A stretch of DNA of 64,000 nucleotides from Roseovarius sp. A-2 (GTDB taxonomy: Bacteria; Pseudomonadota; Alphaproteobacteria; Rhodobacterales; Rhodobacteraceae). Within the stretch, counting starts at the first letter, position 1. Every line of letters starts with the position of its first letter. Shown here in pieces: positions 42,611 through 50,121 of the stretch. The notes beneath the pieces are model-generated. The model did not search any database and was not told the origin of the DNA. It saw only the letters and a list, made by a program, of their open reading frames with translations. The stretch spans positions 17,834 through 81,833 of the forward strand of contig NZ_BDIY01000020.1 in the NCBI RefSeq assembly GCF_002072155.1. The letters run 5' to 3'. The translations under genes were made by a program, and so were the position numbers.

Positions 42611-45600
42611 GCAGCGACATCCGCGGCGCTGGCGCCAACCGGATGCTCGGCAAGGACCCGTGACAGAACCTCAGTGCCGTCTACCGGGATGAACACCCGC
42701 GTCTTCCACTGGATCACCTCGGTGAAGCAGCCCAGAACCTTCAAACCCGGCAGGGCCGCGCCCGACGCACCGATGAGCTCGAGCCTCGGCTGTCCCATGA
42801 CCAGCGACCGGCGCAGCTGGTAACCCCCGAGCAGACTGAGGGTCGTCTTGGCGTCCATCACTGCGCTGAACACTTCCTGAGGTGTCATCTCGATCTGACA
42901 ATCGAGCCCAAGCTGCGCGTAGGCGTTTAGGAGCTGCTCCTGACTGACCAGGCGGCCGATGGCGCGCTCCCCATCCTCTGTCTGCAGGCGGTAGATGCGC
43001 ATGTTATCGGCGGGCAGCCGGTCCCAGATCGGCAGGAGGAGGCCGCAGACCAGCGTGATCTTGGAGGTGGTGAACTCCGGCACCGCCTCGGCCTCGGCCT
43101 GCCAGAGCTGGTCGAACATCCTATCATCGACCTCTTCCCAGTGTGATTTCGAGAACTCGGAAAGCGCGAGGATTTCGGTCGCCATGGGCCGCAGCAGTTT
43201 TACCCGCAGGATCGGTACACCGTCCTCGTCCATGAAGGCCGGCGCATTCACCATCAGCGCCGCGCGTTTGGAGAAGGTGTTCCAGCACAGTGTCGCGCCA
43301 TTTGTATCCGCGCAGATCGCTTTGACGCGGGGCAAGGTCAGCGGGTCGTTGCGATCCGTGCGCTTAACGGTCAGGGCGGTGGCCGTCGCTCCTGTCGCCT
43401 CATGTTCGAAGATGACCTTGCGATCGACGATCTCGAACTTCTCGGCGCGCAGGGTCTCTAGTCCGACGTCCAGCGTGCCCGCTTGGCGCGCATCTTCGAT
43501 GATGGCCGAGAGAAACCCGCCGAAGGCATCAAAAATTGCGTCCTGCATGTCAATCCGGAGCGCCAGACAGCGGTTCAGGAACTGCTGGATCGGCGGCAGG
43601 TTCTCCTTCATCGTGCCATCCGCCTCATCGAGCGTCAGTCCGGTCATCTCCTGGAATTTGGCGCAGGAGCAGGCTTCGATCTTACCCGCGCGCAGCTTGT
43701 AGAAGAACTGCCGCAGCGCCGCGCGTGCGTAGGGGCTCTCGAGGTTGTCCTCGGTGCGAAACATGTTCTGGCCGCCGGTCTCGCGCTGTCCCTTGGTGAT
43801 GGCACCAAGCGTGTCGAGACGGCGTGCGATGGTGGAGAGAAAGCGCTTCTCGCCTTTCACGTTGGTCGCAACGGGTCGAAAGAGCGGTGGTTGCGCCTGG
43901 TTTGTGCGATTGGTGCGCCCGAGCCCCTGGATCGCATTGTCGGCCTTCCAGCCGGGCTCCAGCAGGTAATGCACCCGGAGGCGCTGGTTCTTCGCCCCAA
44001 GATCGGCGTGGTAACTGCGCCCGGTGCCACCCGCATCAGAGAAGATCAGGATCCGCTTGGCATCATCCACGAAGGCTTGGGTTTCTCCGAGGTTGGAGGA
44101 GGCGGGGCGGTTCTCGACCTTGAGCCGCCCCTCACGCGTCTTCACGATGCGCCGCTTGCGTCCGGTGACCTCGGCCACAGCGTCCCCGCCGAAATGCCAG
44201 AGGATCTGGTCGAGCGCGCCCTGCACTGGAGCGAGGGCCCCCAAATGCTCGACAAGATCATCCCGCCGCCGCTCCGCCTCTCGGCAGATGATCGGATTGC
44301 CCTCGCCATCGAGGGCGGGGCGCGAGCGCAGATCGCCATTCTCGTCCGTATAGGGATCGAAGAGCTGCGTCGGGAAGCTGTGCATCAGGTAATCCATGAT
44401 GTTCTCGCGCGGCGTAAAATCGACCTGCAGGTCGTCCCATTCCGAGGGCGGGATCTCTTCGAGTCGTCGTTCCATCACCGCCTCGCTGGTCGAGACCACC
44501 TGGATCACCGCCGAATGACCCGCCGCCAGATCTGCCTCAATGGCGCGAATGAGCGAGGGGCATTTCATGGCGGTGATGAGATGGTTGAAAAAACGCTGCT
44601 TGTTGCTCTCGAAGGCCGAACGCGCGGCGGATTTCGCCTGGGCATTCAACGTGCCGGTCTCGGAGGAAATACCCGAGGCCTGAAGCGCGGCCTCAAGGTT
44701 GTTGTGGATGATCTGATAGGCATCCGCGTAGCTATCGTAGATCGCGACCTGGGCGGGCGTCAGATCATGCACCAGCATCTCGTATTCGACCCCGGCATAG
44801 GAGAGCGACCGCGCCAGATAGAGCCCGAGCGCCTTCAGGTCGCGCGAGATCATCTCCATGGCGGCAATACCCCCGGCTTCCATCGCGGCAACGAATTCCG
44901 CCCTTGTCACGAAGGGGAAATCCCCCGTACCCCAGAGCCCGAGGCGGGAAGCATAGGCGAGATTGCCGACGACCGTCGCCCCGGTGGCCGATACATAGAG
45001 GACGCGCGCATCGGGAACCGCGTTCTGCAGCGCGAGGCCAGCGAGGCCCTGCTGCGAGGCCTTTTTGTCCCCGCGGTCGGACTTTTCGCCGGCGGCATTC
45101 GCCATGGCGTGGCTTTCATCAAAAGCAATTACCCCATCGAACCCTTCGCCGAGCCAGGACGCCACCTGGTCGAGGCGGGAGGCTTTGCCCTCGCGTTCGG
45201 CCGAGCGCAGCGTGGCATAGGTGACGAAAAGGATGCCTTCGGGAAGCCTGATGTCGCCGCCCTGACGGAACTTCGAGAGTGGCACGATATCGCTCTCACG
45301 ACCCCCGAGCGCCATCCAGTCGCGCCGCGCATCTTCGATGAGCTTGTCACTCTTTGAAACCCAGACCGCGCGGCGGCGGCCCTGCAGCCAGTTGTCGAGG
45401 ATGATGCCCGCGACCTGCCGCCCCTTGCCGCAGCCCGTGCCATCACCAAGGAACCAACCCTTGCGCAGACGAAACGCGGCTTCGTCACCCTCAGTTGCAG
45501 CCATCAGCGGGCCTTCGATCTCGCCGCGCTTGAACCAGCCTTTCAGATGCGTCTCATGCGCATTGCCCGCGTAGATGACGCTTTCGAGTTGCGGTGCTGA

Positions 45601-47004
45601 CAGGTGGCCGTCCGCGACGAAGCTCTTTGGCAGCAGCGGGCGATAGCTTGGCACGGGCGGCGGAACCGAGGCCATGGCCGCGGATTGGACAAGCGCTGTC
45701 GGATGTTCCGCCGCACCATCGATCCGGATCGCCTGAAGATCATAGGCCTCGTAGACGGCGTCCTGCAGCGTGCCCTCTGGTTCGCTCCAGGCTTTCGGCA
45801 GGTAGTCGAGCGGTGCCGTCTCGATGTCGTCAAACGGATGCCTTGCGCGTTCTTCGGCGAGCGCACGGGTTTCATTGCGGGCGGCATTGCGCAGGGCGTG
45901 GAGGTTGGTGCGGGTCGGCTGAGACGGGACCGACAGGGCCGACGGGGTGGGGCAGGGCGGAGAGCTGCGGCGCTCCGGGCAATGGGTCAGAACTGACGCG
46001 AGGAGATCGCCCGTGGTCGCGCAGAGCGGATGATAGGCAGCCTCGTTCTCGACCGGTGCGGTCTCTTCAGCACCAGCCACACGCTTGTCGATTACCGTGA
46101 GCCGCGTGTCGATCGTGGTGCCATGTCGCGCGAAGACCTTGCCGTCGATGGCGGCGGAAAACACCACGTCGGCGCTCTGGCCGATCCGCTGAAACGTCGA
46201 CTGGAAGGATTTCGTCGAGGGTCGGAAGCTCTCGCTAGTGATGACAATAAGACGTCCGCCCGGCACGAGGCGCGCCAAGGCGGACAGAATGTGCTGACTG
46301 GTGGCCTGCCGGAACTTACCCTCGACATGGTTGGCAGCAGAAAACGGTGGGTTCATCACGATGACAGTGGGCGTGATGGACCGGTTGAGGCGATCGTCGA
46401 TCGAAGAGGCGTCGTGACCTGATACAACGGCTCCTGGGAACAGGTTTTCCAGCAGGGCGCGTCGCGTTTCGGCGAGTTCATTCAGCGCCACACGCGCACC
46501 CGCAATTCGAGCGAAGATGGCCAGCATGCCGGTGCCTGCCGAAGGTTCGAGCACCAGATCTTCGGCCCGAAACCTCGCAGCCTGCGCGACAATGGCGGCG
46601 AGCGGCAGAGGAGTTGAGAATTGTTGCAGACGGACGCTGTCCTCGGAACGCCGCGTATGCGACGGGGCCAGACCGGCGAGGCGTTCGATCATGGTGAGGA
46701 AAGCCTGCGGCGAGGCCGCCTGGCGCTGCATCAGCGCCCCGTAGCGCGAAAGCATGAGGATCTGAGCCAACTCGGCAGCCTCATAGGCGTCCTTCCAGAC
46801 CCAGGCGCCGCTGGCGTCGCTGGCACCGAAGGCTTCCTCCATCGCGGCACGAAGAGTGGTGCTATCGATGGGGCGGCCGGCTTCGAACTGCGGCACAAGG
46901 GTTCTCGCAGCCTGGATCAGGTTGTGGGCGAAGCGCGAGGCATCCGGCAGGGCAGGGGTTTCCGGCTTGCTTGCAAGTTGGACGGAATGGGGGTGAGCGT
47001 TCAT
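42607..47004 (-). CDS. Methyltransferase-helicase fusion of strawberry notch family
   Basis: A 1465-aa protein. N-terminal class I methyltransferase (about 140-320): VLEPSAGTGMLAIFARIAGA, then the N6-adenine-type motif VIVMNPPFSAANH. A superfamily 2 helicase follows: GDGTGCGKGRQVAGIILDNW (motif I), AFDESHAMANA (DEAD-box equivalent) and C-terminal GLGRTNRTNQAQPP (motif VI). Start at the ATG with GGAG 8 nt upstream, not the TTG two codons earlier. Found widely on alphaproteobacterial plasmids; the fusion suggests DNA methylation plus remodelling, possibly anti-restriction. GC-rich hairpins lie in the leader. Confidence 0.9.
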   Translation of the reverse strand: MNAHPHSVQLASKPETPALPDASRFAHNLIQAARTLVPQFEAGRPIDSTTLRAAMEEAFGASDASGAWVWKDAYEAAELAQILMLSRYGALMQRQAASPQAFLTMIERLAGLAPSHTRRSEDSVRLQQFSTPLPLAAIVAQAARFRAEDLVLEPSAGTGMLAIFARIAGARVALNELAETRRALLENLFPGAVVSGHDASSIDDRLNRSITPTVIVMNPPFSAANHVEGKFRQATSQHILSALARLVPGGRLIVITSESFRPSTKSFQSTFQRIGQSADVVFSAAIDGKVFARHGTTIDTRLTVIDKRVAGAEETAPVENEAAYHPLCATTGDLLASVLTHCPERRSSPPCPTPSALSVPSQPTRTNLHALRNAARNETRALAEERARHPFDDIETAPLDYLPKAWSEPEGTLQDAVYEAYDLQAIRIDGAAEHPTALVQSAAMASVPPPVPSYRPLLPKSFVADGHLSAPQLESVIYAGNAHETHLKGWFKRGEIEGPLMAATEGDEAAFRLRKGWFLGDGTGCGKGRQVAGIILDNWLQGRRRAVWVSKSDKLIEDARRDWMALGGRESDIVPLSKFRQGGDIRLPEGILFVTYATLRSAEREGKASRLDQVASWLGEGFDGVIAFDESHAMANAAGEKSDRGDKKASQQGLAGLALQNAVPDARVLYVSATGATVVGNLAYASRLGLWGTGDFPFVTRAEFVAAMEAGGIAAMEMISRDLKALGLYLARSLSYAGVEYEMLVHDLTPAQVAIYDSYADAYQIIHNNLEAALQASGISSETGTLNAQAKSAARSAFESNKQRFFNHLITAMKCPSLIRAIEADLAAGHSAVIQVVSTSEAVMERRLEEIPPSEWDDLQVDFTPRENIMDYLMHSFPTQLFDPYTDENGDLRSRPALDGEGNPIICREAERRRDDLVEHLGALAPVQGALDQILWHFGGDAVAEVTGRKRRIVKTREGRLKVENRPASSNLGETQAFVDDAKRILIFSDAGGTGRSYHADLGAKNQRLRVHYLLEPGWKADNAIQGLGRTNRTNQAQPPLFRPVATNVKGEKRFLSTIARRLDTLGAITKGQRETGGQNMFRTEDNLESPYARAALRQFFYKLRAGKIEACSCAKFQEMTGLTLDEADGTMKENLPPIQQFLNRCLALRIDMQDAIFDAFGGFLSAIIEDARQAGTLDVGLETLRAEKFEIVDRKVIFEHEATGATATALTVKRTDRNDPLTLPRVKAICADTNGATLCWNTFSKRAALMVNAPAFMDEDGVPILRVKLLRPMATEILALSEFSKSHWEEVDDRMFDQLWQAEAEAVPEFTTSKITLVCGLLLPIWDRLPADNMRIYRLQTEDGERAIGRLVSQEQLLNAYAQLGLDCQIEMTPQEVFSAVMDAKTTLSLLGGYQLRRSLVMGQPRLELIGASGAALPGLKVLGCFTEVIQWKTRVFIPVDGTEVLSRVLAEHPVGASAADVAA

Positions 47005-47060
47005 CGGCAATCTCCGGGGTTGAGGGTTGGCCCCGAGACCCGCGCGCGCACTCTCTCACC

Positions 47061-47081
47061 CGGGAGGGGTCACCCCTCCCG
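47061..47081 (-). promoter_or_regulatory. Leader hairpin upstream of the helicase gene
   Basis: A perfect 9-bp stem GGGAGGGG-TCA-CCCCTCCC plus one closing pair, 57 nt upstream of the helicase start. It is followed on the minus strand by GAGAGAGT and then GGGTCTC. The ParB-like gene has a like arrangement (hairpin 52345-52363, then AGAGAGAGTCTC). Confidence 0.5.
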
Positions 47082-47312
47082 CCCTGTCTCTCGCTCTTTC
47101 ATGGCATTGCTGATCTCCGCCTTAGTCTCGGAAAGTTATCCCCAGAATCTGGGGATGGAGCTGTGGGCGCTGTCGCGGAAGTCCTTGTCAGCTTGAAGCT
47201 TTATCGGTGCGCCCAAGTTTTGGGCAAGGTGCGACCTCGGCATCCAACTAGTGGGCACCTCATTGACCGAACGGCGACCGACAAACCGTGGACAACCTTC
47301 AGGAAGATCTCT
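47082..47312. other. Gene-free stretch upstream of helicase gene
   Basis: No gene is seen. It holds a perfect 8-bp hairpin ATCCCCAG-AAT-CTGGGGAT (47138-47156) and probably the promoter of the helicase-Toprim unit. The remaining 47355-47522 is also without a supported gene. Confidence 0.4.
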
Positions 47313-47354
47313 GAAAAAGAAAAAGGCGGCATCCGGGAGGAGGTGGATGCCGCC
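47313..47354 (-). terminator. Rho-independent terminator
   Basis: Perfect 10-bp stem GGCGGCATCC / GGATGCCGCC with a 10-nt loop, followed on the minus strand by TTTTTCTTTTT. It ends transcription from the small-gene cluster at 47523-50000 before the helicase promoter. Confidence 0.85.
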
Positions 47355-47522
47355 GATTATTCCAGATCGGTTCAGGGAGGAGGAGAGAACCGATCACAAC
47401 TTCAAGATAGTGGCTATGCTGCAGTCGCACAATAGGCAGGCCATGATATTTCTGCATTGCAGCAATGCGAGACCGATTGGGATTGCCGCAAGAAAGGGAG
47501 TGTATGCCACCTGTGCCGGTTG

Positions 47523-48158
47523 CTAAGGGTGAGCCCGCGCTTGAGCGGCAGCGGACTCGCGTGTTTGACTCGGCAACGGTGCTGGCACCGCCCGGCGCGC
47601 CTCGAACAGACAGTCCAGCTCATAGTCGCCGACAAACCCCCAGCAGGCGTCGACCTCCTCGCCGTCCCACTCGATGACATAGCCATAGACCCGCCCGCCG
47701 AGATAGGCGTCGTAGCTGACAATTTCGCCGCGCAGGATGTCTTCAGCCTTTTCGCGCAGCGACTTGGTGACGCGTCTTACGCCGAATTCTTTCCGAACCG
47801 CCTCGAGCGTCACGTAGACGAAGCCGACCTGGCCGGAATCCCACGGACAGTGGAACCCGATGGTGTTCATCGCGAGACCGGAATGATCGTAGAGAAACAC
47901 GGGCAGAATGACCACCTTGCGCTCAGCGCGCTCGCGCAGCTGGCCCATCGAGAGATCACTCTGATCCGAAACATCGGAAAGATTGCGCAAGAACGCCTCG
48001 GGGCTGTCGAACGGATGGCTGTCACCCAGCCGATAGCGGTGGTGCCAGCAAATCAGCGTGCCGAGGTTGGGCCACTCCCGTGGGCTCTCAGAATCGGGGT
48101 CGTGGTAGATCTTGATCTTGTGGCCCTGATAGGCCTCCTCGTAAACGGGTTCGTGCAT
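47523..48158 (-). CDS. Hypothetical plasmid protein
   Basis: A 211-aa soluble protein: MHEPVYEEAYQGHKIKIYHD at the start, LICWHHRYRLGDSH, VVILPVFLYDHSGLAMNT and YVIEWDGEEVDACWGF. Rich in acidic and aromatic residues. I recall it as a conserved plasmid gene but cannot name the family. The C-terminal 25 residues are low-complexity Ala/Arg and may be disordered. Upstream is a large hairpin (48183-48221). Confidence 0.65.
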   Translation of the reverse strand: MHEPVYEEAYQGHKIKIYHDPDSESPREWPNLGTLICWHHRYRLGDSHPFDSPEAFLRNLSDVSDQSDLSMGQLRERAERKVVILPVFLYDHSGLAMNTIGFHCPWDSGQVGFVYVTLEAVRKEFGVRRVTKSLREKAEDILRGEIVSYDAYLGGRVYGYVIEWDGEEVDACWGFVGDYELDCLFEARRAVPAPLPSQTRESAAAQARAHP

Positions 48159-48182
48159 GTCGATTTCCTTTCTTGAAACGCA

Positions 48183-48221
48183 ATCGACCCACCGAGCCTT
48201 TTGCGGCTCGAGCGGGTCGAT
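48183..48221 (-). promoter_or_regulatory. Intergenic two-part stem-loop
   Basis: ATCGACCC (48183-48190) pairs with GGGTCGAT (48214-48221), and inside CGAGCC pairs with GGCTCG around a 6-nt loop. It lies between two minus-strand genes, 25 nt before the start of the downstream one; a processing site, attenuator or weak terminator are possible. Confidence 0.5.
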
Positions 48222-48263
48222 CTGGACGTGGTCAGATGGTTGGTAGGCTTGCCGACCGGCGGT

Positions 48264-48740
48264 TCAGGCGGCGGCGCGGTTCTGGCGATGCTGGATGTGC
48301 TCGACCGAGACCTTCAGCAGCCAATCCTCGAAGCCGAGTATGGTCTGGTGATTGGCCACCGCCGCGACCCAGACCGCGCGCGGATCGCTGCCGATCTGCG
48401 TCGGATCGTTGTCGATCCGGCCATTGGCCATCCACGGCTCTGGCTGAATGCGTCCGAGCCAGTCCGCCAGCGACGGGATACGCCCCTGGCAGTCTTCGCG
48501 CACATGCTGCTCACCGATCCAGCGGATCGGGACGACCCGGCCCGCGCTGTTGGTCAGGCTGTGTCCAAATATCCGTTGGGCATCATAGATACCTGCGGTA
48601 TGGTGGCGATAGGCTCTGTGGACGAAGAGGGCTAGGTGCTCTTTCGATGAGTCAAACCAGTCATGCACATGTTGGTAGTCATCTGGAACACCGCCAAATT
48701 TTCGGGCTGAGCTTTCGGCGTGGTGGAGGGGATGGGCCAT
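48264..48740 (-). CDS. DUF6915-like small plasmid protein
   Basis: A 158-aa protein: MAHPLHHAESSARKFGGVPD, DYQHVHDWFDSSKEHLA, RAYRHHTAGIYDAQRIFGH and SLADWLGRIQPEPWM. The many His residues around a helical core resemble the DUF6915 family of plasmid/phage proteins. The ATG at 48740 is one base from the stop of the preceding gene, so the two are coupled. Function unknown. Confidence 0.65.
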   Translation of the reverse strand: MAHPLHHAESSARKFGGVPDDYQHVHDWFDSSKEHLALFVHRAYRHHTAGIYDAQRIFGHSLTNSAGRVVPIRWIGEQHVREDCQGRIPSLADWLGRIQPEPWMANGRIDNDPTQIGSDPRAVWVAAVANHQTILGFEDWLLKVSVEHIQHRQNRAAA

Positions 48741-48741
48741 T

Positions 48742-49125
48742 TCAGAGCCCCTCGTGTTCGGTAGTGTCGGTCTCGATGTAGCGGTTCGAGTGGCTGACAT
48801 CGATCTTGTCCGCCTCGAGCGACCAGGTCAGTTCGCCATAGCCACCTTCGTTGTTCTCGAAACCGGGGCTCAGCGCATAGGCAAAATCCCATCCGAAATA
48901 TTCGACCCGGCACCGCAACTCCTCGGTCAGGGTGATCGTGTCTGGGGTCACGACGACATCCTCGACATTGCCGGAATCGCCGTAGCCTTCGTATTGCACC
49001 TCGATGCTCCTCACGCCGAGGGCGCGCAGCTCGGAGAGAAGCGCCGCACGGGTCTCGACCCGCTGCTCGGCAGCACGTCTCTGGGTTTCGAGCATCTGCG
49101 CGTAGAAATCAGTCGCGTGTGTCAT
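48742..49125 (-). CDS. DUF6878-like small plasmid protein
   Basis: A 127-aa acidic protein. Helical N-terminus (DFYAQMLETQRRAAEQRVET) followed by an alpha/beta part (IEVQYEGYGDSGNVEDVVV, LSPGFENNEGGYGELTWSLE). This pattern fits the DUF6878 family, seen in the same plasmid clusters. I start it at the ATG at 49125 with AAAGGACAAAAGAC upstream. Coupled to the following DUF6915-like gene. Function unknown. Confidence 0.65.
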   Translation of the reverse strand: MTHATDFYAQMLETQRRAAEQRVETRAALLSELRALGVRSIEVQYEGYGDSGNVEDVVVTPDTITLTEELRCRVEYFGWDFAYALSPGFENNEGGYGELTWSLEADKIDVSHSNRYIETDTTEHEGL

Positions 49126-49202
49126 GTCTTTTGTCCTTTGGAATTGGAAGAGGGGAGGGCGACCGTTACGCGAGGCCGCCCCGGAGTTTCCTTTGGGGGG
49201 CT

Positions 49203-49499
49203 TCAAGCCGCAGCGTCGCCGCGGTTTTCAGCCGTCCGATCAACCAGGTTGAAATAGAGGTTCTCGGTCGCGCGCTTGAACCCAGGGGGTTTGCGCGGAG
49301 CGAGGCAACGCACTGAAGCGCTGCAACCCTCACCATGCTCCATTGCGAACTGCGTCACCTTGTCGATCAGGTCATCCATGCCTGCGGCCTGGATGCGCTT
49401 TTCGGGGTAACTCGCCATCATCTGGAACTGAGTAACAACGAAGGCGCCATCGCGATGCGCCGGGTAGAGGGTGATCTGGTAGTCGAGTGTCTTGGCCAT
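49203..49499 (-). CDS. Hypothetical small plasmid protein
   Basis: A 98-aa protein, MAKTLDYQITLYPAHRDGAF at the start and SVRCLAPRKPPGFKRATENL near the end. No family recognised. It has its own leader with hairpins (GGCGCG-ATCAT-CGCGCC at about 49523-49539), and the terminator-like hairpin of the upstream gene just before that. Confidence 0.55.
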   Translation of the reverse strand: MAKTLDYQITLYPAHRDGAFVVTQFQMMASYPEKRIQAAGMDDLIDKVTQFAMEHGEGCSASVRCLAPRKPPGFKRATENLYFNLVDRTAENRGDAAA

Positions 49500-49561
49500 C
49501 TGAGGTCTCCTGTAGGGGGCAAGGCGCGATCATCGCGCCCATCGAACCCGCCAGCCCGAAA

Positions 49562-49588
49562 GGACCGCCCTTTGTGCAAGGACGGTCC
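49562..49588 (-). terminator. Terminator-like hairpin, type 1 copy
   Basis: GGACCG/CGGTCC outer stem, a conserved C:A mismatch, CCTT/AAGG inner stem and a 5-nt loop, followed on the minus strand by TTTC. It is 26 nt after the DUF3768 stop. A second hairpin with matched base-pair changes is at 50059-50085. Confidence 0.6.
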
Positions 49589-49614
49589 GGGGCGGCGATT
49601 GGGGGTGGAGGGCG

Positions 49615-49995
49615 TCAGTATTCCGAAGGGAGAAGCAGGGTCAGCACGCGACGCGTCTGTTTCGGGTCGGAAGGTTCCGGCGAGCCGTACGTGTAGTCGA
49701 CGTCATACAGGTCGATCTTGAACCAAACCGTCGTGCCATTGAATTCGATGACCCCCGTCTCGTGCCATCCCTGCGGGTCGCTGTCGGCATTGAACCCGTC
49801 GAAGGCTGCAACACGGCGGGTCAATTCCAGTTGCGCATCGATCCCAAGCGCCGCGACGCCACGTGTCATCACGAACTGGCCCTTCGGGGCATCGGCGACC
49901 GGAATAGTGCCGAGGATGGAACGTCGAAACGTGTCATTCTGGGCAGCGATGAGTGCGGCTTCCTGGACGGGATCGAGGTCAAGGGTGGTGGTCAT
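49615..49995 (-). CDS. DUF3768 family protein
   Basis: A 126-aa protein matching DUF3768: IAAQNDTFRRSILGTIP, GQFVMTRGVAALG, DSDPQGWHETGVIEFNGTTV and WFKIDLYDVDYTYGSPEPSD. The family is plasmid- and phage-associated and of unknown function. I chose the ATG at 49995; an upstream in-frame extension covers the terminator-like hairpin of the preceding gene and is rejected. Confidence 0.8.
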   Translation of the reverse strand: MTTTLDLDPVQEAALIAAQNDTFRRSILGTIPVADAPKGQFVMTRGVAALGIDAQLELTRRVAAFDGFNADSDPQGWHETGVIEFNGTTVWFKIDLYDVDYTYGSPEPSDPKQTRRVLTLLLPSEY

Positions 49996-50058
49996 GGGAT
50001 GTCTCCGGGACGGGCCAGCCGATCCGATATCGGCTGTAGGCAACCCGTCAGTCGGAAA

Positions 50059-50085
50059 GGGCCGCCCTCGATGTGAGGACGGCCC
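50059..50085 (-). terminator. Terminator-like hairpin, type 1 second copy
   Basis: GGGCCG/CGGCCC outer stem, C:A mismatch, CCTC/GAGG inner stem, 5-nt loop, then TTTCC on the minus strand. It lies 36 nt after the ParB-like gene. Relative to 49562-49588 an A-T pair has become G-C and a T-A pair C-G, so the fold is kept while the sequence changes. Confidence 0.6.
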
Positions 50086-50121
50086 TAGGCTCATGTGGTG
50101 TTCAGGCGAGACTCTGCTTCG

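Noticed and set aside
43483..45357. Open frame of 624 codons on the + strand
   Set aside because: Antisense shadow of the strawberry notch helicase.
47136..47146. TTATCCCCA as a DnaA box
   Set aside because: Single copy with one mismatch inside a perfect hairpin, far from repC; not enough for an origin.
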